A program made the translations under genes and the position numbers. This document shows, piece by piece, positions 34,259 through 41,748 of a stretch of 64,000 nucleotides of DNA. The notes beneath the pieces were generated by a model. It saw nothing but the letters and a program-made list of their open reading frames with translations, was not told the origin of the DNA and did no database searches. Within the stretch, counting starts at the first letter, position 1. Every line of letters starts with the position of its first letter. Source of the stretch: RGIG9060 sp045645985 (GTDB lineage Bacteria; Spirochaetota; Spirochaetia; Treponematales; Treponemataceae); assembly GCA_045645985.1 (NCBI GenBank), contig JAZRJV010000001.1, positions 1 through 64,000 of the forward strand, read 5' to 3'.

Positions 34259-34584
34259 ATAGGAGAATTTATGAAAAGCTTCGCACAAATGGTGCTACGC
34301 TTTTCAAATCAAGTTTGCATTGCAAACTTGTTGATTTACTGCAATTTCTCATTACATTACGAAATTGCAACTAAGAAGTTCTTTCGGAATTTGAAAATTC
34401 CTCAATCACTTCTTATAGGAGAGTTTATGAATTGTTCGGCACATATAGTGCCTCTCAATTCAAATCAAGTTTGCATTGCAAACTTGTAGATTTACTGTGG
34501 TTTTTCATTGCATTACAAAACCACAACTAAGAACATTATTCCTAAAACTGAAGTTTTACTCATAATGTTCTTATAGGAGAATTT
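34259..34584 (+). repeat. Structured leader element C: two tandem hairpin units before the KDPG aldolase
   Basis: Unit 1 begins with AATAGGAGA and ATG at 34271, unit 2 with ATAGGAGA and ATG at 34427, which opens a 20-codon ORF ending at 34489. Unit 1 carries GAAAAGC/GCTTTTC, CAAGTTTGC/GCAAACTTG, GCAATTTC/GAAATTGC and TAAGAAGT/ACTTCTTA. Unit 2 carries GAATTG/CAATTC, the same second hairpin, TGTGGTTTT/AAAACCACA and TAAGAACATTAT/ATAATGTTCTTA. Three of the four stems thus differ from unit 1 on both arms. The final arm touches the AGGAGA of the aldolase. Confidence 0.8.
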
Positions 34585-35160
34585 ATGAAAATTACAGATG
34601 TTTTAGAACAGATACAAAAATATGAAATTGTGCCAGTTGCTTCATTTTCTTCAGTTGAAGATGCGCTTAAAATTTCTGAAGGCTTAATGAATAAAAATTT
34701 GCCCATAATCGAAATTACTTTTAGAACAGGTGATGCGCCTTTATTCATTAAAAGCGTAAAAAAAGAATTTTCATCAATGCTTGTTGGAGCAGGTTCAGTT
34801 GTTTCTGTAAAAATGGCAAAAGATGCAATAAATTCTGGAGCAGATTTTATCGTGATGCCAGGCTTTAACGAAGATGTTGTAAAATTTTGTAAAAAGAAAA
34901 ATGTTTTATGCGTTCCAGGAGTTTTAACTCCAACTGAAATCACAAAAGCCATAAACTTAGGTTGCGATATTCTAAAATTATTCCCTGCCGAAATTTCTGG
35001 TGGCGTAAAATATTTAAAAGCAGTTTCTGCACCATTCCCAAAAGTAAAATTTATTCCAACTGGCGGAATCAACGAAGGTAACTACAAAGATTATCTTGAA
35101 CAAAAAAATGTTTTGGCAGTTGGAGGAAGTTGGCCCATCGACGAACTAAAATCAAAATAA
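34585..35160 (+). CDS. eda: 2-keto-3-deoxy-6-phosphogluconate (KDPG/KHG) aldolase
   Basis: A 191-residue class I aldolase that splits KDPG (or 4-hydroxy-2-oxoglutarate) into pyruvate and an aldehyde via a Schiff base. The lysine sits in LGCDILKLFPAEISGG (about 128-143), and the preceding IEITFRTGDAP (about 45-55) and FIVMPGFNEDVV are family signatures. It would work in Entner-Doudoroff or uronate breakdown. The dehydratase and kinase partners are not adjacent. AGGAGA comes from the hairpin leader immediately upstream. The gene ends at a bidirectional terminator facing argD. Confidence 0.92.
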   Translation: MKITDVLEQIQKYEIVPVASFSSVEDALKISEGLMNKNLPIIEITFRTGDAPLFIKSVKKEFSSMLVGAGSVVSVKMAKDAINSGADFIVMPGFNEDVVKFCKKKNVLCVPGVLTPTEITKAINLGCDILKLFPAEISGGVKYLKAVSAPFPKVKFIPTGGINEGNYKDYLEQKNVLAVGGSWPIDELKSK

Positions 35161-35216
35161 AAAAAAAGAAGTAATTGTTTAAAAAGATTTTCTAAAAAAA
35201 CAACTACTTCTTTTTA
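35161..35216. terminator. Bidirectional terminator between KDPG aldolase and argD
   Basis: AAGAAGTA (35166-35173) pairs with TACTTCTT (35205-35212), with an inner TTGTT/AACAA stem. T-runs follow on both strands. Confidence 0.75.
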
Positions 35217-35235
35217 TTCAATTATTTAAAATAAT

Positions 35236-36387
35236 TTACATTAAACAAGATTTGAAAATCGCTAAACCTTTTTCAATTTCAGAATCTGTAATTACAAGTG
35301 GTGGTAAAAAGCGCATTGTGTTAGCTCCTGCTGTAGAAACACAAAGTCCGTTTTCTAAACATTTCTTTTGAATTACGCCAGAACTTTGTTCAATGTCGAT
35401 TCCAATCATCAAACCTTTACCACGAACATTTTTTACGCAAGGCAAATTCCAATCAGAAATTGTTTTACGGATTTTATCTCCAGCAGAAACAACTCTTGCT
35501 AAAAATTCAGGTTTTGTAAGTTCATCTAAAACTGAATTTGCAGCACTTACTGCTAATGGATTTCCACCAAAAGTTGATTGATGGTCTCCTGCTACAAAAA
35601 CATCAGCTTTTCCACGATAAAGACAAGCTCCCATAGGAACTCCACCTGCAATTCCTTTTGCACAAGTGATAATTTCTGGTTCAATTTCTAATTCTTCACT
35701 TGCAAATAAAACACCTGTTCTTGCAAAACCAGTTTGAACTTCATCAGCAATAACGATAGCACCAGCTTTTCTTGCTAAATCACAAGCAGTTTTTGCCCAT
35801 TCTTTATCGATTAAGTTTACGCCACCTTCACCTTGCACACATTCAAGCATAAAAGCACAAGTTGTATCATCAAAGGCAGTTTTGATTGCTTCGTAATCGT
35901 TTGCTTTGATATATTTAAATCCTGCTGGATATGGAGCAAAACATTCTGGATGAAATTTATCTTGTCCTGTGGCACAAAGTGTTGCTAAAGTTCTTCCATG
36001 AAAAGATTTTTCTAAGGCAACGATAGTTTTTCGTTTTTCGCCACCGTTTAAAAATCCGTATTTTCTTGCAAGTTTAATTGCAGCTTCGTTTGCTTCTGCC
36101 CCGGAATTTCCAAAATAGATTTTATCCATTTTTGTAACAGACAAAAGTTTTTTTGAATATTCCAAACCAATATCAGAATTGTAATAATTTGAAATGTGAA
36201 TTTGTTTTGCAACTTGTTCTTGCAAAGTTTTTACCAATTTAGGATGATTATGCCCTAAACAGTTAACTCCAATTCCAGAAACAAAATCGATATATTCTTT
36301 GCCATTTACATCTTTTAATGTAGAACCATTTCCAGAAGAAAAAACTACATCAAAACTACCAAAATTATTTGCAATATTTCCGTTCAT
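35236..36387 (-). CDS. argD: Acetylornithine aminotransferase
   Basis: A 383-residue class III PLP-dependent aminotransferase that converts N-acetylglutamate semialdehyde to N-acetylornithine with glutamate as donor. The cofactor lysine is in EIITCAKGIAGG (about 238-249), and GNSGAEANEAAIKLARKYG and IADEVQTGFARTG are the family signatures. AAAGGA precedes the ATG. It is the third gene of an argJ-argB-argD operon, 16 bases after argB. argC and the later genes (argF, argG, argH) are not in the window. Confidence 0.95.
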   Translation of the reverse strand: MNGNIANNFGSFDVVFSSGNGSTLKDVNGKEYIDFVSGIGVNCLGHNHPKLVKTLQEQVAKQIHISNYYNSDIGLEYSKKLLSVTKMDKIYFGNSGAEANEAAIKLARKYGFLNGGEKRKTIVALEKSFHGRTLATLCATGQDKFHPECFAPYPAGFKYIKANDYEAIKTAFDDTTCAFMLECVQGEGGVNLIDKEWAKTACDLARKAGAIVIADEVQTGFARTGVLFASEELEIEPEIITCAKGIAGGVPMGACLYRGKADVFVAGDHQSTFGGNPLAVSAANSVLDELTKPEFLARVVSAGDKIRKTISDWNLPCVKNVRGKGLMIGIDIEQSSGVIQKKCLENGLCVSTAGANTMRFLPPLVITDSEIEKGLAIFKSCLM

Positions 36388-36403
36388 AAAAAAATCCTTT
36401 TAT

Positions 36404-37291
36404 TTAACAAAGCATTGTTCCAACACCGCGGTCAGAGAACATTTCTATCAATAAAGAATGAGGAACTCTACCGTCAATAATGTGAGTTCTTGGAACTCCG
36501 CCTTTCAAAGCTTCTAAACAACATTCAATTTTTGGAATCATTCCACTTGAAATAACTCCTGTTGCAATCATTGATGGAATTGCTTCTCGTGCAATTCGTT
36601 TGATAAGTGAATCCGGATTATTTACATCACGCAAAACACCTGGAACATTTGTTAATTGAACAAATTTTTCTGCTTTAAGAGCAACAGCAATTTTTGCGGC
36701 GGCTGTATCTGCGTTGATATTATAACTGTGAGTATCACCTTGTTCACCAAGGGCAACTGTAGAAATTACAGGAATAAATCCTTGTTCCAAAAGTGAAGTG
36801 ATAATTTCAGGATGAACTTCTGTAACTTCACCAACAAAACCTAAATCGCTTCCATCTTTATCAATTTTTTTTGCTCGTAACAAACCTGAGTCTACACCAC
36901 AAAGTCCAACTGCTTTTCCTCCTTGTTGAAGAAGGATTCCAACAATATCCTTGTTGAGTTTTCCTGCAAGAACCATTTGCACGATTTCCATTGTTTCAGA
37001 ATCTGTATAACGCAATCCGTTTACAAACTTAGATTCTTTTCCAACTCTTTCAAGCATGTGATTGATTTCAGGACCACCACCATGAACTAAAACAACATGA
37101 ATTCCGATTGTATTCAAAAGAACGATATCTTCCATTACGGCAGCTTTTAGTTCTTCGTTTAACATGGCGTTTCCACCGTATTTTACAACAACAACTTTTC
37201 CAACCCATTGTTTGAAATATGGCAAAGCCTGAACAAGAACTTCTGACCAAGTTGCACTATCTAATTGTTTTTCTAAATTTGTTTCTGACAT
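36404..37291 (-). CDS. argB: Acetylglutamate kinase
   Basis: A 295-residue amino-acid kinase that phosphorylates N-acetylglutamate, the usual control point of arginine synthesis. VVKYGGNAML, VHGGGPEINHML (residues about 38-47 and 67-78) and NINADTAAAKIAVALKAEK are the ATP- and substrate-binding motifs. The N-terminal extension (about 20 residues before AL) resembles that of hexameric, arginine-inhibited enzymes, so feedback control is plausible. RBS GGAGAAA. It lies between argJ (37-base gap) and argD (16-base gap) on the same strand. Confidence 0.95.
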   Translation of the reverse strand: MSETNLEKQLDSATWSEVLVQALPYFKQWVGKVVVVKYGGNAMLNEELKAAVMEDIVLLNTIGIHVVLVHGGGPEINHMLERVGKESKFVNGLRYTDSETMEIVQMVLAGKLNKDIVGILLQQGGKAVGLCGVDSGLLRAKKIDKDGSDLGFVGEVTEVHPEIITSLLEQGFIPVISTVALGEQGDTHSYNINADTAAAKIAVALKAEKFVQLTNVPGVLRDVNNPDSLIKRIAREAIPSMIATGVISSGMIPKIECCLEALKGGVPRTHIIDGRVPHSLLIEMFSDRGVGTMLC

Positions 37292-37328
37292 ATAAAAATT
37301 TCTCCAATAAAAATCTTTTGTAAAAAAA

Positions 37329-38570
37329 TTAAGTTCTGTAATCTCCGTTGATTTTTACATATTCGTAAGTTAAATCACAGCCCCAAGCAGTTCCACTTGC
37401 TTCACCTTCTTCCAATAAAACTAAAATTCCAACTTCTTTTTCTGTAAGAAGGATTTTTGCCTTATCTTCATCAAAATCTACTGGAGTTCCATGGTCAAAA
37501 ACTTTTATACAGCCTTTTGAATTTGTAAAACTTACAGAAACTTTTGATGGCTCAAATAATTCTCCAGAATATCCCATAGCACAGAGGATTCTTCCCCAGT
37601 TTGCATCTTTTCCAAAGAAAGCTGCTTTTACAAGACTTGAAGAAATTACAGATTTTGCCAATTTTCTTGCTGATTGTTCGTCTTTTGCACCTTGAACAGT
37701 ACAAACAAGTAAGTGTTCGGCTCCTTCGCCGTCGGCTGCAATTTTTCGAGCCATTTGTGTATTTACAAAATTTAGTGCTTTCAAAAATTCTTGATAATCA
37801 GGACCATCACATGTGATTTCTGGATTTTCTGCCATTCCGTTTGCTAAAATCAACAAGGTATCGTTTGTACTTGTATCGCCATCTACAGAAACGCAGTTGT
37901 AAGTTCCTTCAACACTAGAGCGAAGAGCTTTTTCCAACATTTCTGCTGAAATTGCACAGTCAGTTGTGATAAAAGAAAGCATTGTTCCCATATTGATATG
38001 AATCATTCCAGACCCTTTTGCCATAGTTCCGATTCTTACTTTTTTTCCACTAAGTTCAATTTCAACTGCACATTCTTTGTATTGAGTATCTGTTGTCATA
38101 ATTGCTTGACGAGCTTTTTTGTGACCTTCTTTTGAAAGACCATCTACAAGTTCGTCTATGTGTTCTTCTACCACTTCAACAGGAAGTTGTTGCCCAATAA
38201 CACCAGTTGAACAAACTAAAATATCATCTTCATCAACTTTTGTTCCGATTTTTTCAGAATTTGAAAGTGAATTTGCTGCGGCACGAGTCATTCTAACGGC
38301 AACCCAAGCACCTTGTTCACCTGTACAAGCATTTGCATTACCAGAATTTGCAATTATTCCTTGAGCTTTATGACGGCTTAATCGAAGTTTTGATAATTTT
38401 ACAGGTTCTGCTTTTACAACATTTTGTGTAAAAACTCCCGCTGCATTACACACTTTTTCAGAAAAAATTAAAGCAGTATCTTCTTTTGTTCTTCCCGCTT
38501 TAATTCCAGACAAAACTCCGTTTGCAATAAAACCTTGAGGAGCAGTAACTCCGCCGTCAATCATCTGCAT
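37329..38570 (-). CDS. argJ: Bifunctional ornithine acetyltransferase / N-acetylglutamate synthase
   Basis: A 413-residue precursor that cuts itself before a threonine and then transfers acetyl groups from N-acetylornithine to glutamate, recycling acetyl in the arginine pathway. The self-cleavage and nucleophile region AKGSGMIHINMGTMLSFITT is complete (Thr in GTML), and CVSVDGDTSTNDT follows. The presence of argJ explains the lack of argE nearby. It is the first gene of the leftward arg operon, with AAAGGA ten bases before the ATG. The spacer upstream is 680 bases of repeat-rich DNA. Confidence 0.95.
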   Translation of the reverse strand: MQMIDGGVTAPQGFIANGVLSGIKAGRTKEDTALIFSEKVCNAAGVFTQNVVKAEPVKLSKLRLSRHKAQGIIANSGNANACTGEQGAWVAVRMTRAAANSLSNSEKIGTKVDEDDILVCSTGVIGQQLPVEVVEEHIDELVDGLSKEGHKKARQAIMTTDTQYKECAVEIELSGKKVRIGTMAKGSGMIHINMGTMLSFITTDCAISAEMLEKALRSSVEGTYNCVSVDGDTSTNDTLLILANGMAENPEITCDGPDYQEFLKALNFVNTQMARKIAADGEGAEHLLVCTVQGAKDEQSARKLAKSVISSSLVKAAFFGKDANWGRILCAMGYSGELFEPSKVSVSFTNSKGCIKVFDHGTPVDFDEDKAKILLTEKEVGILVLLEEGEASGTAWGCDLTYEYVKINGDYRT

Positions 38571-38680
38571 ATATATACATCCTTTATGAATAAATATTCA
38601 ATATTATATCACTATGTATTGAACTATGCAATATCAATAACAATATATAGAAAAATATTCATACAGAACTTGCTCTCAAG

Positions 38681-38733
38681 AAAAAATGCCCTATCTCGCT
38701 AGTGCTGCGCTTCGCTTGCAAGGCTTTAAGTAA
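38681..38733 (-). repeat. Fragment of a family-2 dispersed element, inverted
   Basis: Read on the minus strand, this piece (AGCCTTGCAAGCG, then GCGCAGCACTAGCGAG and GCATTTTTTC) matches the tip and 3' arm of the element at 41749-41965 but lacks the 5' arm. It lies in the 683-base gene-less region 38571-39253, which also holds a pair of 56-base direct repeats and a GTCATTCCGAA element. Confidence 0.5.
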
Positions 38734-38836
38734 GCCTTCGGCTTACAATCAAGTTTTGTTTCACAAAACTTGCGGCTATTTTATGTACATTCAAAAATTT
38801 TATCAATTCTGTTAATAAGCAATTTGTTTTCGTTCT

Positions 38837-38892
38837 TTTTTGCAACGATATGTAAATTTGCACGATTGTCTGGCTGGGATTTTTTACGATAT
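38837..38892. repeat. 56-base direct repeat, copy 1
   Basis: This stretch and 39090-39145 are the same length and align without gaps from TTTTTGC to TTTACGATAT, with differences concentrated in the middle. On the minus strand both can be read YRKK, then NLHI-x-AK, but the differences are not biased to third codon positions, so a coding origin is doubtful. The two copies flank a GTCATTCCGAA inverted repeat. Confidence 0.55.
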
Positions 38893-38988
38893 GTAGGTTG
38901 TAAATTATTCCAAAAATACGGTAAAAAGGCTGTATGTGGGAAATCGAATTGTGATTACAAAAGTGGCATTGTTGCAAGACATCATTGC

Positions 38989-39054
38989 GTCATACTGAAC
39001 TTGGTTCAGCATCTAGTAATGTTTAGTAAGATTCCGAATCGAGTTCGGAATGAC
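38989..39054. repeat. GTCATTCCGAA inverted-repeat element (copy 2)
   Basis: GTCATACTGAACTTGGTTCAG at the left and CGAATCGAGTTCGGAATGAC at the right form the two arms, each itself palindromic. It is homologous in layout to 14535-14604. Confidence 0.65.
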
Positions 39055-39089
39055 GAAATTTAGTTTTTAGCACCAATTTAACTGCGTGA

Positions 39090-39145
39090 TTTTTGCGATG
39101 ATATGTAAATTTACAAGATTTTCTGCTCTGTTTTTTTTACGATAT
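39090..39145. repeat. 56-base direct repeat, copy 2
   Basis: Second copy of the sequence at 38837-38892, with the same boundaries and no length change. It lies about 110 bases downstream (on the coding strand) of the frameshifted FGE-fold lipoprotein. Confidence 0.55.
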
Positions 39146-39194
39146 AGCTGGTAAATAAATTTATTTATCAAGTTTTGCACCGCAAAACTTGATG

Positions 39195-39224
39195 TTACAA
39201 ATTGTCAAGGATGACAATTTGTAA
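39195..39224. repeat. Perfect 13-bp hairpin just downstream of the GC-rich FGE variable segment
   Basis: TTACAAATTGTCA pairs with TGACAATTTGTAA around a four-base AGGA loop. It ends 30 bases past the stop codon of the lipoprotein. Hairpins or cruciforms at such a distance follow variable regions of diversity-generating retroelements. There is no T-run, so it is not an ordinary terminator. A second hairpin AAGTTTTGC/GCAAAACTT lies beside it at about 39172-39190. Confidence 0.6.
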
Positions 39225-39253
39225 CGACTGCTCTTTAAAGCAGATAGTTTACT

Positions 39254-40484
39254 TTATTTAGAACTGGGACGCACCACACGGAAACCAAAGTTGAGGCTGC
39301 GGTTAAACGGTTTGTCGTAGTTACGGCAAGAAACCCAACAGCCTCCCGAATAGTTGAACCAACTACCACCGCGGCTAACGCGGTAGTACCCCGACAAGGC
39401 ACCAGTTGGGTCAGTTTCTTCACCTGTGCTTACTATTCCATTCCAGTCATAACACCACTCCCATACATTTCCGCTCATATCGTACAAACCAAGTCTGTTT
39501 GGTACTTTTTTTCCTACCTCATGTGTACCGCTTCCTTCTTTTGTATTTGTTACATCACTGTCTCCAGTTATACCTATAATATTATTGTAACAATACCAAC
39601 CTACAGTGTCTACACCAGAGTTAATTTCTGAATCATATGTTGCATCTGTCGCTGTATCTGCACCACTAAATGCATAGTTCCAATCTTGTTTTGTTGGGTC
39701 TCCGCCTCTTGCTGCGTATTCCCATTCTGCTTCTGTTGGTAAACGATAACCTGTTGCATTTGCGTTTAATGTTACAGTTGCTCCATATATGTAATATCCA
39801 GTTTTTCTACTTGCTTGTTTTACTTCTGTTACTTCAATGTTGTATGCATGTGTTAATCCTTCTTTTTCACTTAATGCATTACAGTACCATACTGCGTCGT
39901 ACCATGTCACTCCTTCTACTGGGCGTTTTTCTTGTTTTTCACCTTTAATCTTCTGTACAATAATTTGGATTAGATTCTAATTCGTATTCTACTCCATTAA
40001 CAGTTACTTTTTGTCCAGTCATTACGCTTGCGTATTCTTCTTGGGTTACTTCGTATTTTCCCATGTAAAAATCGCTTAATGTTACTGTACGACCTTCTAC
40101 AAATACGCCTTCATCTTCTGGAACCCATGCAGGTAAAGCACCTACGATTGTACCACCTTTTACCAAAACAAAACCTTCTGGTACTAAAATCTTACTTCCT
40201 TCATCTGTTACTGTATCTTCATATCCACATACACTACATACTCTTGTTTTTGTTCCATCTGCTTCTGTTGTCGCATCATTGTTTGAAACATATTCTCCAA
40301 AAGTATGTTTTGCTTTTTCATTCACTTCACTTGTGTGCTCACATGTTGCGGCTTTCCAGTGGTGTGTTGCACTTGTTGACCAACTGTCTGCAAAGGTGTG
40401 TTCATGTGCAGGTTCTGGGGCTTTACAGCCTGTAATCATGACTGCTACTAAAAAAAATATAGCTAGCATTGCTAATTTTTTCAT
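39254..40484 (-). pseudogene. FGE/C-lectin-fold lipoprotein with GC-rich variable-region-like 3' end, frameshifted
   Basis: The third member of the FGE-lipoprotein family. From ATG 40484 (GGAGG RBS) it encodes a signal peptide with lipobox ITGC, one Cys/His repeat and the start of the SUMF1 domain, then hits a stop at 39945 after NPNYCTED. The remainder, from KGEKQEKRPVEGVTWYDAVW to GFRVVRPSSK, continues in the next frame, so a one-base insertion or two-base deletion near 39947 splits the gene. The final codons (39260-39400) are conspicuously G+C-rich: 63 of 120 bases at 39301-39420, against 17 of 60 at 39541-39600. Between RGGSW and GFRVVRP they show TTC, AAC, TGC, AAC, TAC, GAC, AGC, CTC and AAC codons. 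That is the pattern of adenine-mutagenised AAC codons in retroelement variable regions. No reverse transcriptase is in the window. Confidence 0.8.
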
Positions 40485-40672
40485 AAAATCCTCCATTGTT
40501 TTTATGTATATCAAGAAAATTTTATCACCTTTTGAGTAGAATTTAAAGAGAAAATAAAAAAAATGCCACACGGATTGGCTCTAACCTACAGTCTTCGCGG
40601 GATTTGAGTTTGGGAAGGAGAAAGTTTTGGTTGCAGGGCGAGAGGGCGACATTGGGTTTGAAAACAGGAAAA

Positions 40673-40706
40673 GCCACGCGGATTGGAAAAGTCTAACGAC
40701 TTTTCT
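40673..40706. repeat. Dispersed CACGCGGATT + TAAC-loop hairpin (copy 3)
   Basis: GCCACGCGGATTG is followed by the perfect hairpin GAAAAGTC-TAAC-GACTTTTC. A truncated relative (GCCACACGGATTGG, without hairpin) begins at 40563. The 300-base gap 40572-40880 holds only these repeats and AT-rich sequence. Confidence 0.65.
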
Positions 40707-40880
40707 GGTGAATTGAGTAATCGAGAAAGTTTGTAGTTGCGAGGCAAGAAAACGAAAATTTATCAGAAAATCAACTTTTTTTTCGCAAAATTCATTCAAA
40801 TTACATTTTTCTCTTGATAATAAAGGTGTGTAGGAAAAAGTTTTCTACATGAAAATTTATTATTTGGAGATGAGAACAAA

Positions 40881-41693
40881 ATGGCAAAGCCAATTGAAGA
40901 ACTTACTTTTACAGACGACTTTATGTTTGGTAGAATTATGCAAAATCCAGAAATTTGTAAAGGATTTCTTGAACGCTTACTTGAAATCAAAATTGATAAA
41001 ATCGAGTATCCTGTTTTACAAAAGACGATTTCTCCACATTACAAGTCAAAAGGAATCAGACTCGATGTTTATGTGGAAGATTCAAATCGTATTTACGATA
41101 TTGAAATTCAAAATGTCCTTGACGAAAATCTTGCAAAACGAACTCGTTACTATCAATCTATGATGGACATTGATTTATTACTTAAAGGCAAAAATTACAC
41201 TGAATTAAAAGAAAGCTTTGTAATTTTTGTGTGTAAAGAAGATTTTTTCGGTTTGAACTTGCCATGTTACAGTTTTAGTAACATTTGCAAAGAAAATCCA
41301 GATTTACAACTTGGCGACGAAAGTCACAAAATCATTTTTAACGCCTCTGCCTTTGCAAACGAAAAAAATCTAGAAAAAAAATCAATTCTGGAGTATATTA
41401 TTGATAAGAAATCCACATCAGATTTTACAGAACAACTTGATGACCTAGTGGAACTAACGAAAATCAACGAACTTTTTAGGAGTGATTACATGGCTTGGGG
41501 ATTAGCAGAATTTGACGCTGAACAACGTGGTTACAAAGAAGGTGTATCTGATGGAATTTCTCAAGGTGAACGGAAAGCAAAAATCGAAACTGCTAAGAAT
41601 TTGTTGGCAGAGAACATACCTTTAGAAATAATTTTACGAACAACAGGTTTATCAATAGAAGAACTAAACTTAATTTCAAACAACAGTAAATAA
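40881..41693 (+). CDS. Rpn-family PD-(D/E)XK nuclease (copy 2)
   Basis: A 270-residue homologue of the nuclease at 31115, starting IEELTFTDDFMFGRIMQNPE and with the active-site segment GIRLDVYVEDSNRIYDIEIQ (about 74-93; Asp in RLD, E-x-Q in DIEIQ) followed by RTRYYQSMMD. The C-terminal helical tail (KIETAKNLLAENIPLEIILRTTGLSIEEL) resembles a short helix-turn-helix and is shared with copy 1. Known Rpn proteins nick DNA and promote horizontal recombination. GGAGATG precedes the ATG. It follows the frameshifted FGE lipoprotein on the opposite strand and is itself followed by a family-2 repeat. Confidence 0.87.
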   Translation: MAKPIEELTFTDDFMFGRIMQNPEICKGFLERLLEIKIDKIEYPVLQKTISPHYKSKGIRLDVYVEDSNRIYDIEIQNVLDENLAKRTRYYQSMMDIDLLLKGKNYTELKESFVIFVCKEDFFGLNLPCYSFSNICKENPDLQLGDESHKIIFNASAFANEKNLEKKSILEYIIDKKSTSDFTEQLDDLVELTKINELFRSDYMAWGLAEFDAEQRGYKEGVSDGISQGERKAKIETAKNLLAENIPLEIILRTTGLSIEELNLISNNSK

Positions 41694-41696
41694 CAA

Positions 41697-41742
41697 CTTA
41701 GTGCAGAAAATGCGTAGCCAACATACCGCCCCTTTCTCGCCA
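41697..41742. repeat. Partial family-2 element
   Basis: ACTTAGTGCAGAAAATGCG followed by TAGCC matches the 5' start of family-2 elements (compare 32170-32192) but breaks off after about 46 bases. A full copy follows at 41749. Confidence 0.45.
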
Positions 41743-41748
41743 AACGAA

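Noticed and set aside
34271..34489. A 72-codon frame through leader element C
   Set aside because: It links the uORF of unit 1 with that of unit 2 through the RBS of unit 2; no such length is kept in elements A or B.
38726..39063. Possible small genes in the repeat region (83 codons on the minus strand, 97 on the plus strand)
   Set aside because: They overlap each other, have no RBS, and run through dispersed repeats and a 56-base direct repeat. No protein-like conservation between the repeat copies is visible.
27975..40571. A DGR reverse transcriptase or template repeat near the FGE lipoproteins
   Set aside because: No reading frame with reverse-transcriptase motifs (such as YxDD) or adjacent template repeat was found in the window; the machinery, if any, must be elsewhere.
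31115..41693. The two Rpn-family genes as true transposases of an insertion sequence
   Set aside because: The family name includes 'transposase', but neither gene has terminal inverted repeats or a target duplication around it; nuclease activity is the safer call.
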